From contig NZ_DAMBQF010000022.1 in the NCBI RefSeq assembly GCF_032062245.1, forward strand, positions 1-41,320: 41,320 nt of DNA. Reading direction: 5' to 3'. Within the stretch, counting starts at the first letter, position 1. Each line of letters opens with the position of its first letter. The translations under genes were made by a program, and so were the position numbers. This DNA is from Soonwooa sp032062245 (GTDB lineage Bacteria > Bacteroidota > Bacteroidia > Flavobacteriales > Weeksellaceae). A model generated the notes under the pieces. That model was given only the letters and a program-made list of their open reading frames with translations, made no database searches and had not been told where the DNA came from. Below are positions 14,926 through 23,036 of the stretch, piece by piece.

Positions 14926-15558
14926 ATGCACGAACAGTTTAGTTTCATGATAGAAGTCCTTGGGACAATTGCCTTCGCTATGTCGGGAAGTTTCGCGGCA
15001 ATGCAGAAACGTTTGGATCCATTCGGTGTTATCATTATCGCATTTATCACTTCTGTAGGTGGTGGTACGGTTAGAGATTTGCTTTTGGATGTTCCTGTTT
15101 TTTGGATGCACGATCTACGCATGTGCAGCATTATTTTGATCACTAGCATCGTCTCAATGATTTTTAAATCTTTAGAGAAAAACTTCCAAGTAACATTGTT
15201 TATTTTCGATAGTTTTGGACTAGGACTTTTTACTATAATCGGTGTACAAAAAGGTTTAACAGCCGAACTTCATCCACTTATATGTATTGTTCTTGGGACG
15301 ATAACAGGTTGTTTTGGTGGAATTATAAGAGATATTTTATTAAACAGAATTCCATTAATTTTTAGAAAAGAAATCTATGCAACAGCATGTATCATTGGTG
15401 GCGCAGTTTTTTTATTACTTGTAAAATATGCTAACCTAAGTTACACTTTTGTTCAGGTTTTTACAATTTTATTAATTGTTGCTATTCGATCTCTCGCGGT
15501 CAAATATCATTGGCAAATGCCTAAATTCTACGATACGCCCAACAATTCTGAAATGTAA
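14926..15558 (+). CDS. Trimeric intracellular cation channel (TRIC/UPF0126) family protein
   Basis: A 210-residue integral membrane protein with about seven hydrophobic segments in two similar halves. Each half carries the family GGG/RD signature: SVGGGTVRDLLL (about 45-56) and GCFGGIIRDILLN (about 126-138). Homologues form trimers that conduct potassium or other cations; the bacterial role is uncertain and some relatives have been linked to amino-acid export. It starts 9 bases after xth and shares a terminator with the convergent TPR gene. Confidence 0.88.
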   Translation: MHEQFSFMIEVLGTIAFAMSGSFAAMQKRLDPFGVIIIAFITSVGGGTVRDLLLDVPVFWMHDLRMCSIILITSIVSMIFKSLEKNFQVTLFIFDSFGLGLFTIIGVQKGLTAELHPLICIVLGTITGCFGGIIRDILLNRIPLIFRKEIYATACIIGGAVFLLLVKYANLSYTFVQVFTILLIVAIRSLAVKYHWQMPKFYDTPNNSEM

Positions 15559-15566
15559 AATAAAAA

Positions 15567-15590
15567 AAGCTCCGAAAAATTTCGGAGCTT
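15567..15590. terminator. Bidirectional terminator between the TRIC-like and TPR genes
   Basis: AAGCTCCGAAA / TTTCGGAGCTT with a two-base centre, preceded by an A run. It lies between converging stop codons. Confidence 0.8.
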
Positions 15591-15595
15591 ATATT

Positions 15596-16165
15596 TTAGT
15601 GGAATTTGCCTCTTTGTCTCATATGTGGATTATGCATATGTTTTTGCATCGATGGCATTTTCAGTTGTTCTTTTAACATTTTAATTTGGTCGGTCATCAT
15701 CCCAGCCGAATCAAGGCTTCTTGCTTCTTCCAAAAGTTTAGTTGCTTCTTGTCTTCTACCTTTCGCCATAGCACCAGCAGCAAGATTAAGCGTCGCCATC
15801 GCACGATCGTGCTTCATATTCAGTCCATAATCTAAAGCCTTCTTCATAAGAGCTTCTGTTTTTGCTGGGTTATTTTCTTGCGCTGTTGTAAGTCCAATTA
15901 AATAATGGTAATAACCATATTGACTTTTATGAAGTTGACTTTCAAAATTTTTAATATTTGATAAAAACTGATTTGCTTTTTCAAAATTTTGCTTTCGAAG
16001 TTGCCAAAATGCCAATAAGATATATTCGTTTTTATAAAACAAAAGAATCGGAATAGCAGCTAAAATTACCATTACAATTCCCCATCCGATATTTCGGTTA
16101 AACATTAAAAATATACCAAAGCCGATAAATATGGCTGCTATTACAAATTTAATATACGTATTCAT
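15596..16165 (-). CDS. Membrane-anchored TPR protein with Met/His-rich tail
   Basis: A 189-residue protein with two N-terminal membrane segments (about 5-22 and 27-45, forming a hairpin) and a helical part with tetratricopeptide-like repeats (YYHYLIGLTTAQENNPAKTEALMKKA... and MATLNLAAGAMAKGRRQEATKLLEEA). The last 25 residues are unusual: rich in Met and His (MPSMQKHMHNPHMRQRGKFH), a composition seen in metal-binding tails. The family is known to me only as hypothetical in flavobacteria; the partner is unknown. It is transcribed alone from the divergent region shared with the LURP-one-like gene. Confidence 0.8.
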   Translation of the reverse strand: MNTYIKFVIAAIFIGFGIFLMFNRNIGWGIVMVILAAIPILLFYKNEYILLAFWQLRKQNFEKANQFLSNIKNFESQLHKSQYGYYHYLIGLTTAQENNPAKTEALMKKALDYGLNMKHDRAMATLNLAAGAMAKGRRQEATKLLEEARSLDSAGMMTDQIKMLKEQLKMPSMQKHMHNPHMRQRGKFH

Positions 16166-16281
16166 TCTAAATTTTTACGATGCAAAGATAAACAATGTAA
16201 AAGAAATTACAGAATTGTAACGTTGAATAAAAATAAATTCTCAAAAAAATAATCTATATTTAATCCGCAAAAATAAAACAA

Positions 16282-16881
16282 ATGAAAAATTTACAGTATC
16301 CTCTTGAGTTTAAGTTCAAAGTAACAACACTTGCGAGCGATTTTACGATTACTGACAAAAATGGTCAAATGCAGGCTTATGTCCGTTCAAAAATTTTTAA
16401 ACTAAAAGACGACGTACAAGTTTTTGATAGCGATGCAAAAAATCAAGTTTTGTATACCATTAAAGCTAATAAATGGATAGATTTTAATGCTTCTTACGCA
16501 ATAACTGACCCTACTACCAACACTGAAATTGGAAAAGTTGCAAGAAAAGGATTGCGCTCTTTTTGGCGTGCAACATATAATATTTTGGATAATCGTGGCG
16601 AAAATCTTTTCACTATAACAGAAGAAAATCCTTGGGTTAAAATGTGGGATTCATTTGTTGGAGAATTGCCATTAATCGGGATGTTTACAGGATATTTCCT
16701 TAACCCAGCTTATATTGTTAAAGATCAAAATGGTCAAATTATTTTTAGACTAAAGAAAACCCCATCTTTGTTAGGACGTCGATTTGTACTTGATAGATTG
16801 GTTGAGATACCAGACGATCAAGAATCACTTTGTACACTTAGTTTGATGATGATGGTCCTGCTAGAAAGAGCAAGAGGATAA
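16282..16881 (+). CDS. LURP-one-related/tubby C-terminal-like protein
   Basis: A 199-residue soluble protein without a signal peptide. Alternating short strands with the pattern YVRSKIFKLKDDVQVFD, LYTIKANKWIDFNASYAITD, IGKVARKGLRSFWRATYNI, and the central hydrophobic LPLIGMFTGYFLNPAYIV fit the LURP-one/scramblase-like beta barrel, whose central helix is hydrophobic. Bacterial members have no established role; lipid or membrane binding is a guess from the fold. It ends with the run LSLMMMVLLERARG. Confidence 0.72.
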   Translation: MKNLQYPLEFKFKVTTLASDFTITDKNGQMQAYVRSKIFKLKDDVQVFDSDAKNQVLYTIKANKWIDFNASYAITDPTTNTEIGKVARKGLRSFWRATYNILDNRGENLFTITEENPWVKMWDSFVGELPLIGMFTGYFLNPAYIVKDQNGQIIFRLKKTPSLLGRRFVLDRLVEIPDDQESLCTLSLMMMVLLERARG

Positions 16882-16884
16882 CAC

Positions 16885-16908
16885 AAAAAGCGACTTAAGT
16901 CGCTTTTT
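16885..16908. terminator. Bidirectional terminator between the LURP-one-like and FAD oxidoreductase genes
   Basis: AAAAAGCGACTT / AAGTCGCTTTTT is a perfect palindrome directly after one stop codon and directly before the converging one at 16909. Confidence 0.88.
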
Positions 16909-17937
16909 TTATTGAAATCGTTTAACATCAACTTCAGGAAAAATATCTTTCCCGACTTCGATATGTTCAAATAATTGTTTAGAAAAGAAACAGGAATTCA
17001 TAACACCTCGAGCGCCCATTCCGTTTAAGACAAACATGTTTTCATGTTCTGCTTGACGACCAAGAATAGGTCTTCTATCATGGACAACTGCTCGAAAAGC
17101 GACATTGACTTCATCGATTTTATATTCTTTATCGAAAATCTCTTCAAGTCCCGAGGTTAGCTTATTAACAGATTCTGGAATAATCTCCAGAACAGTTTGA
17201 TCCCATTCATAAGTTCCCCCAACAAAAAATTGCTTCTGATTTGTTTTAAACAAAAAAAATTTCTTTTTAATAATATAAGGATCGATTTCTATATCCGAAG
17301 AAATTAAAATCGAATGTCCACGATTGCCTTTAACAGGAAGATTAGAAAAATAAGGATTGTTGTTGACATTAACACCTTCGCAAAAAACAATTTTATCAAA
17401 ACGAAAATCTTTATAGGTATTGGTTTCTAAATTTAATTCAGAAAAATCAAAAGCTTCTTTTAACCATAATTTATTTTTTTCTAAATAGGAATAAAAACTC
17501 CGAAAAAAAGCTTTGACATCAACTCTCAAAGAATCATGAACTCTACCAGATAGATATTCATTTTTAACAGATTTGAGTTTAATAAAATCTGTATCGAGGA
17601 AATCTTTTAAATCCTCATTTTCTGATTTTTTAAGCCAAAGATCACGCTCTACATCATCATGGAAAATACGAACAAGATTTTCTGAATTGATGAAATTTTG
17701 ACCAAGATAAGTTTCCATCTCTGAAAAGTTGCTTCGGACAGTTTCTATTTCATTCTTAGCATTCCATACGCCCGTAAAACGTTTTAAAACAATTGGATTA
17801 CAAACGCCAGCAGAAATCTCCGATGCTGACCTAACGCCATCAGAAATTAAAATAAAAGATTTATTATTTTTAATAAGTTGGTGCGCAAACATTACGCCCG
17901 CATAGCCTCCTCCAACGATAATATAGTCTAGCTTCAT
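16909..17937 (-). CDS. FAD-dependent oxidoreductase of the D-amino-acid/glycine oxidase (DAO) superfamily
   Basis: A 342-residue cytoplasmic flavoprotein. The FAD motif GGGYAG is at about 9-14 (MKLDYIIVGGGYAGVMFAHQ region), followed by AGVCNP, a DAO-type substrate domain, and the C-terminal RPILGRQAEHENMFVLNGMGARG that closes the FAD site. The substrate cannot be told. It lies downstream of gldN on the same strand, and I recall the same neighbour in related genomes. However, a strong terminator lies between the two, ending only a few bases before this ATG, so its transcription is partly or wholly independent. No membrane or secretion signal is seen. Confidence 0.82.
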   Translation of the reverse strand: MKLDYIIVGGGYAGVMFAHQLIKNNKSFILISDGVRSASEISAGVCNPIVLKRFTGVWNAKNEIETVRSNFSEMETYLGQNFINSENLVRIFHDDVERDLWLKKSENEDLKDFLDTDFIKLKSVKNEYLSGRVHDSLRVDVKAFFRSFYSYLEKNKLWLKEAFDFSELNLETNTYKDFRFDKIVFCEGVNVNNNPYFSNLPVKGNRGHSILISSDIEIDPYIIKKKFFLFKTNQKQFFVGGTYEWDQTVLEIIPESVNKLTSGLEEIFDKEYKIDEVNVAFRAVVHDRRPILGRQAEHENMFVLNGMGARGVMNSCFFSKQLFEHIEVGKDIFPEVDVKRFQ

Positions 17938-17939
17938 AA

Positions 17940-17973
17940 TAAAAAAACCTGAGTATAAAGATACTCAGGTTTT
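17940..17973 (-). terminator. Terminator/attenuator between gldN and the FAD oxidoreductase gene
   Basis: Minus strand AAAACCTGAGTA, a six-base loop, TACTCAGGTTTT, extended to a run of seven Ts. The T run ends three bases before the next ATG at 17937. Confidence 0.85.
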
Positions 17974-17994
17974 GTATAATTAGAAATAATATTC

Positions 17995-19104
17995 TTAATA
18001 ATTCCAAAGGTCGTTCTCCATTTGCAGAATACGAGCTCTAATTCTGTCACTTTCTTCAATTTGACCATTAGCATCATCAGGAACGTAATCTTCAATGATA
18101 CCACTACCTCCTCTTCCTTGACCGTTATCTGATTTATAAATGATTGAAGAGAATCTTCTTGCGTTTAACACATCGTCAAAAGTAATGTCAGAAGTTGTGT
18201 TCTTGGAATTGAAGATATAGTTACTAGATAATACCTTTCTAGCGTCTGGATAGAACACCCAGAATAAATCAATTGAATCTGGAGCTGCAGCTTCTGGTGT
18301 TACACCACTCTCAATTTGAGAACTTGTAATCGAAGCTTGAGCTTTAGCACCGTTAGGATCTGGTCCCATAGCACAGATACCTAGCAAACGATATTTCAAT
18401 TGGCTATCTCTTTTGTCAATGTACCATTGTCCCATAATCTTTAATAACTTAACATTCTCAGTGCTAGTTTTAATTTGGTCAACATTGGCAATGATATCAT
18501 TCTGAGTAACTTTAAAGTGACTACCATCCAATTTAACAATTACGTTATCTTTTCCATCTTTATAAACATCTTGTAGTCTAGTACTGTAATAACCTTTAAG
18601 CGCATTAATACTAGCATCATCCTCGTTCATAACAGACTTGTAACCCTTTAATGTTTTAGTGACATTTTTGTCATCTATCTTACCTTCGTTCATCAACTGA
18701 ACAAAGTAGTTATCTACATTAATAGCTGACGTAGATGCTGCAATACCTTCAGGTGTTAATCTTGTTGTAAAATTCTCGTCAGAGTAAACTTCTGCAATTT
18801 TACCACTAGTAACTGCATCAATAAGAACTTGATATAAAGATTTGTTTTGAGCAACTAATCCATCATTATTATGATAAAAAGGTTGATTGATTTTATCATT
18901 CATATCAATAATTTCCCAGACCACCATGCTTTTAAGGACGTCTTTATCTTCGATAAATCCATACTTTAAAGGTGCTGCCAGACTATCTTTCTTTGCCTCT
19001 CTTTCTTGTCTAAATTTTTCAGGAGAAGTTGCATTGAGAACACTAGTTTGAGCTAACGCGAAACTAGAAGAAAGTAATAGAAAATTAAAAACTATTTTTT
19101 TCAT
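17995..19104 (-). CDS. gldN: GldN, type IX secretion/gliding motility component
   Basis: A 369-residue periplasmic protein (signal peptide MKKIVFNFLLLSSSFALAQ). In the T9SS, GldN (PorN) binds GldK in the ring under the outer membrane and contacts the GldM shaft. The family core is visible from YGFIEDKDVLKSMVVWEIIDMNDKINQPFY through LRLLGICAMGPDP-type strands to FWVFYPDARKVL and LNARRFSSIIYK. It is the last of four co-oriented genes (gldK-L-M-N, 42-57 base gaps) and is followed by a terminator. Length is within the normal range; nothing is truncated. Confidence 0.95.
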   Translation of the reverse strand: MKKIVFNFLLLSSSFALAQTSVLNATSPEKFRQEREAKKDSLAAPLKYGFIEDKDVLKSMVVWEIIDMNDKINQPFYHNNDGLVAQNKSLYQVLIDAVTSGKIAEVYSDENFTTRLTPEGIAASTSAINVDNYFVQLMNEGKIDDKNVTKTLKGYKSVMNEDDASINALKGYYSTRLQDVYKDGKDNVIVKLDGSHFKVTQNDIIANVDQIKTSTENVKLLKIMGQWYIDKRDSQLKYRLLGICAMGPDPNGAKAQASITSSQIESGVTPEAAAPDSIDLFWVFYPDARKVLSSNYIFNSKNTTSDITFDDVLNARRFSSIIYKSDNGQGRGGSGIIEDYVPDDANGQIEESDRIRARILQMENDLWNY

Positions 19105-19161
19105 AAATCATTATTAATATTGATTCGAAAACCAATCAAATTCTTTTTTTATTTAACGTTG

Positions 19162-20736
19162 TTATTGAACATTTATTGCAATACCTGGAATGTTTTGAAG
19201 AACTTGTCCTCCTAATCCAGTTGCAGTAGCTTGGATATCAAAAACAATTGCGATATCACCTGATCTAAGACCTTTTGTTAAACCTTCTACAGCGCTAAGA
19301 GAACTTCCGTTAACTCTCATCGCAGCTTTACCAGGAACCTTGAACATGAAGCTATTAACAGAGAAACTTACTGGGAAGTCAAAGTCTGGCATAGCAACAG
19401 TTACTGATTGGTTAGCAATAGAACTTGCTGGCATAGCCACAACATTTCTACCTCTAATTTGTCCAACTGGTGGTGGTACATTCTTAACTCTAAATTTGAA
19501 AGGTTGAGAAATTGTAGCCCCTTTAGGATCTTTACCAGAAATTGTTAAAGTTACTTCGTTACCTGAAGAAGGTGTTACAGTCCATTTACCGTTACCTCCA
19601 CCAACTGATGCTCCAGAAGCAGAAAGCGAAATATTACCAGAAGCACCTAAGATAGATCCAGAAACTGGGTTAGGAAGACCTCTATATAATACATTCATCT
19701 TATCAGCAGAAAGTAAAGCTCCTTTTTGAGCTTTAAGTTCTTGTACACCTGCGATTACATCATAAGTATGCTCGTATGGTAAAGAATGAACTTTTCCGTT
19801 TTTATCAGTAAATTTAATTTCACCTCTTAAAGCTTGAGGACCAACAGCACCAGCATTAAGCGTTGCAATACCTTGACCATTTTCTATACGACTAACACCT
19901 GTAATTTGTAGACCTGGGATTGCACTTGCTCTTGTACCAATTGCAACTTTAACCTCTTGCGGAGACCCTTGCAATACTTGTTTTGGACCTTGTACTAAAG
20001 CTTCGTAAGCATCAAACTTAATATCTGCATCAACTTTCTCTTGTAACATTGAAGAGATTGCATCTGACTGTAGATTTCTAGCTTCTGATTGAATAACTTC
20101 TAAGTTAGACAAAGCAGCAATAAGTGGCTGATTGTAAAACTTATATTGTATCCAATTTTTTCCGCCAGCAGCTCTCTTATCTCCTTTAACGAAATCTGGA
20201 ACTAAAGTCTTCTGAGCTCTCTTTGCAATATCTGCAAACTGTTGATTAGAAGCAAAAGTTGTGGTGATATAATTTCTTAAATCATCCATTTTTGTCTTTA
20301 GTTCAGCAGCTGTTTTTGATGGATTCTTTTCATCTCCATCATTAAAAAATAATTTTGTCGCAGGCTCTGTATTATTTAATGCAGTGAAACTTTCTTCTGA
20401 AGGTAAGTTTGGATCATACTCCGCAGCAGTGCTCATTTTACCTTTCAATCCGTCGATAAAACTAACAAGATCATCAGTTTTAGCTTCTAGACCTTTGTAT
20501 TGTTCCTGCAAAGGACCATATACTTCTGGAGAAGCAGCAGCTTTCGCAAATAAAGTTTTTTCGAAGATTTTATCATTCTTTTCTTCAACCATATTTCTTG
20601 TATCAGTAAGAGACTGGTTGGTGTCCTTATATGACCTGATGATTTCTTGGTCAATTTGCATCGCAAGCATCGCGATGAAAACCAAGTACATCAGGTTAAT
20701 CATCTTCTGACGAGGCGTCTGTTTTCCTTGTGCCAT
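19162..20736 (-). CDS. gldM: GldM, type IX secretion motor shaft
   Basis: A 524-residue inner-membrane protein with a short basic cytoplasmic start (Arg9), one membrane helix at about 12-30 (MINLMYLVFIAMLAMQID), and a long periplasmic part made of four domains that spans to the GldKN ring. With GldL it forms the proton-driven motor that powers secretion and gliding. The N-terminal domain is helical (to about 220). Beta-rich Ig-like domains follow, with FRVKNVPPPVGQIRGRN marking the linker to the last domain. Full length and intact. Confidence 0.96.
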   Translation of the reverse strand: MAQGKQTPRQKMINLMYLVFIAMLAMQIDQEIIRSYKDTNQSLTDTRNMVEEKNDKIFEKTLFAKAAASPEVYGPLQEQYKGLEAKTDDLVSFIDGLKGKMSTAAEYDPNLPSEESFTALNNTEPATKLFFNDGDEKNPSKTAAELKTKMDDLRNYITTTFASNQQFADIAKRAQKTLVPDFVKGDKRAAGGKNWIQYKFYNQPLIAALSNLEVIQSEARNLQSDAISSMLQEKVDADIKFDAYEALVQGPKQVLQGSPQEVKVAIGTRASAIPGLQITGVSRIENGQGIATLNAGAVGPQALRGEIKFTDKNGKVHSLPYEHTYDVIAGVQELKAQKGALLSADKMNVLYRGLPNPVSGSILGASGNISLSASGASVGGGNGKWTVTPSSGNEVTLTISGKDPKGATISQPFKFRVKNVPPPVGQIRGRNVVAMPASSIANQSVTVAMPDFDFPVSFSVNSFMFKVPGKAAMRVNGSSLSAVEGLTKGLRSGDIAIVFDIQATATGLGGQVLQNIPGIAINVQ

Positions 20737-20778
20737 TTTTAAAAAATTTTAATAATTAATAAATAAATGAACTGGAAA

Positions 20779-21459
20779 TTAAGACTTCATAGCAGATAGC
20801 ATTCCGCCGTATACTCTATTAAGACTAGATAAGTTAGAAGTTAAACCTTGTAATTCTTCGTTGAATTTCTCAGATTGCTCAGCAGATTTTTGAATATCTT
20901 CAACATATTTTTTGCTAAATTCTGATTGCTTTTTACCATGCTCTAATTGTAGTGCATAAAGCGCATTCATACTTTCCAGGTGACTAGCAGCAAGATTCAT
21001 TTGCTCATTATACTTATGTGTAGAAGCACCAACATCAACAGTTTGGTTGATTTGATCTACAGAAGCACCGAATTTTTCGATTCCACCTCTCAATCTTTCA
21101 AACATGCTTACATCTAATTTAGCATCAGCAAGCATTTTGTCTAATTTATCAGATAAAGATAATTCTAATTCTTTGTTCTCAACAATTTGATTAACAACTT
21201 TCCTTGGTTTTCTTTCAGCAGATTCATCTAAAAGTTCAGGGTATACATTTTCCCAATGGTAAGCTTCCTCAGTTTTTGGTGGATCAAATGCGAACACGAT
21301 AAATACAATCGCTTCCATAATTAGACCAGCCGCAAGAGCTACGTTACCAGAAATTGGACCTAAACTCCAGTGTGTCATTTTAAATAATGCACCTAAGATT
21401 ACAATCGCTGCGCCAATTGAATAAAAGAAATTCATTCTGGCTTCTTTAGTTTTAAACAT
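20779..21459 (-). CDS. gldL: GldL, type IX secretion motor stator
   Basis: A 226-residue inner-membrane protein with two membrane helices at about 11-28 and 38-58 and a long cytoplasmic helical tail with coiled-coil character (about 80-226). Five GldL helix pairs surround two GldM helices to make the proton-driven motor. The intramembrane Glu49 (GLIMEAIVF), important in Flavobacterium johnsoniae, is present; Asp59 stands at the end of helix 2, and Lys27/His30 lie at the end of helix 1. It is the second gene of gldKLMN. Confidence 0.96.
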   Translation of the reverse strand: MFKTKEARMNFFYSIGAAIVILGALFKMTHWSLGPISGNVALAAGLIMEAIVFIVFAFDPPKTEEAYHWENVYPELLDESAERKPRKVVNQIVENKELELSLSDKLDKMLADAKLDVSMFERLRGGIEKFGASVDQINQTVDVGASTHKYNEQMNLAASHLESMNALYALQLEHGKKQSEFSKKYVEDIQKSAEQSEKFNEELQGLTSNLSSLNRVYGGMLSAMKS

Positions 21460-21507
21460 GGTAAAAAAATTTTAGTTAGTAATAGTTAGTAGTTGTGTAT
21501 TTTGAAT

Positions 21508-22935
21508 TTATTTTGTCGATTTCATCTTAAATTTGACTGACCCTTGTGCGATATCTTGAATTGTTCTGAATCCTACATAGCTTCTGGCAGAGTCCTTTCT
21601 TTCCCAATCTCTGTAACCTGTCATCAATAAATAACCAGCATCTTTCCAAGAACCTCCTCTTACAGTTTTTTTAACTTCTCTATAAGCTTGGTTGGATAAA
21701 TTAGGATTTAGTGTTGAAGAAAACTCATACGTAGAATTATTATATGGAGATTCCGTCCATTCCGAAACGTTACCCGCCATGTCATAAAGACCATACCCAT
21801 TTCTTGGGAATTTCTTCACAGGAGCAGTATATACATATGTACCCTTTTTCTCATCTTCAATATAATTTCCTCTTTTAGGTTTGAAATTAGCTAAATAGCA
21901 ACCTCTATCATCTTGAAGATACGGCCCTCCCCATGGATATGAAGCATTTTCGATACCTCCTCTTGCAGCAAACTCCCATTCGGCTTCAGTTGGCAAACGG
22001 AAGCTCATTGGCTTTTGTTTCTTTTTCTTTAAGCTACTATTAAAATCAGACTTAATCTTAGTTTTAAAATTACAGAAAGCTCTTGCCTGATCCCAAGTAA
22101 CACCTACAACTGGATATTGTTTGTATGCTTGATGCCAAAAATACTGATCAAATAATGGTTCGTTATATGCGTAATTAAAATCCTTAACCCAAACAGTCGT
22201 ATCTGGATAAACTTTAATACTTTCTTTTTTAAGATAGCTAGCATCTCTGGTTTTATCTTTAACAGCAGAAGATACATCTTCCCACTGATAAGAATACATT
22301 AATTTGTTAGCATCAATTAATCTTTCATTATTAATTCTCTTATCTGGTGCTAGATACATAGATTCTAAAACCTCAGCATATTGCTCATCTGGATATGCAG
22401 CTGTATTCCAATGCAAAGGAACTTTCCAATCTAATTTTTTAGATTCGTCATACCCATCTCTACCTCCTTGAGATTCAAGATAAGATTGATAAGGAGTAAC
22501 ATTATCACCGCCTTTTTTTGAAGCATAAGCGTAATCTGAAATACTTGCCCCCGTTGAACTTTCTGATCCGCCTGTTCCAGCAGCTTCAGCTAACAATGTT
22601 CTAGCAATAGAATCTCTAACATAGTTAATAAATTCTCTATATTCAGCGTTAGTAACTTCAGTTTCATCCATAAAGAATGATGATACAGTTACAGTTTTTG
22701 GATTTGCTTTTTCCGGCATATTGGTAAAATCCATATCTGTCATACCCATCACAAAAGAACCTCCGGGAATTGGAACCATCCCAAATGGACGCTCTGACAT
22801 GAATGTTTTGGCATTTTTTGCAGGAATTAATTCTCCTTTCGTTTTTGCCCCTGGTCTACCTGCTGATTTACCCCCCCCTTTTGAGCAAGATACAACAACC
22901 GATGCAGATAATAATATTAGAAATATCCTTTTCAT
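21508..22935 (-). CDS. gldK: GldK, type IX secretion ring lipoprotein
   Basis: A 475-residue lipoprotein (lipobox VVSC, Cys17; the following SKGGGKS is not an acidic surface-export tail, in keeping with a periplasm-facing position). The main part is a formylglycine-generating-enzyme/sulfatase-modifying fold: PGGSFVMGMTDMDF, DETEVTNAEYREFINYV, RLPTEAEWEFAARGG, GLYDMAGNVSEWTESPY and RGGSWKDAGYLL. In the T9SS it forms the periplasmic ring with GldN and is not thought to be an enzyme. It heads the gldKLMN operon; glmS ends about 100 bases upstream. Confidence 0.96.
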   Translation of the reverse strand: MKRIFLILLSASVVVSCSKGGGKSAGRPGAKTKGELIPAKNAKTFMSERPFGMVPIPGGSFVMGMTDMDFTNMPEKANPKTVTVSSFFMDETEVTNAEYREFINYVRDSIARTLLAEAAGTGGSESSTGASISDYAYASKKGGDNVTPYQSYLESQGGRDGYDESKKLDWKVPLHWNTAAYPDEQYAEVLESMYLAPDKRINNERLIDANKLMYSYQWEDVSSAVKDKTRDASYLKKESIKVYPDTTVWVKDFNYAYNEPLFDQYFWHQAYKQYPVVGVTWDQARAFCNFKTKIKSDFNSSLKKKKQKPMSFRLPTEAEWEFAARGGIENASYPWGGPYLQDDRGCYLANFKPKRGNYIEDEKKGTYVYTAPVKKFPRNGYGLYDMAGNVSEWTESPYNNSTYEFSSTLNPNLSNQAYREVKKTVRGGSWKDAGYLLMTGYRDWERKDSARSYVGFRTIQDIAQGSVKFKMKSTK

Positions 22936-23036
22936 TCTATACTATGAAATTAAGCGGTAAATATATAATTTTTTTTAAAACTATTAATATTTTCCTTAAC
23001 GCATTTTTTAAATTAATATTATTTTAATGTCGAAAA

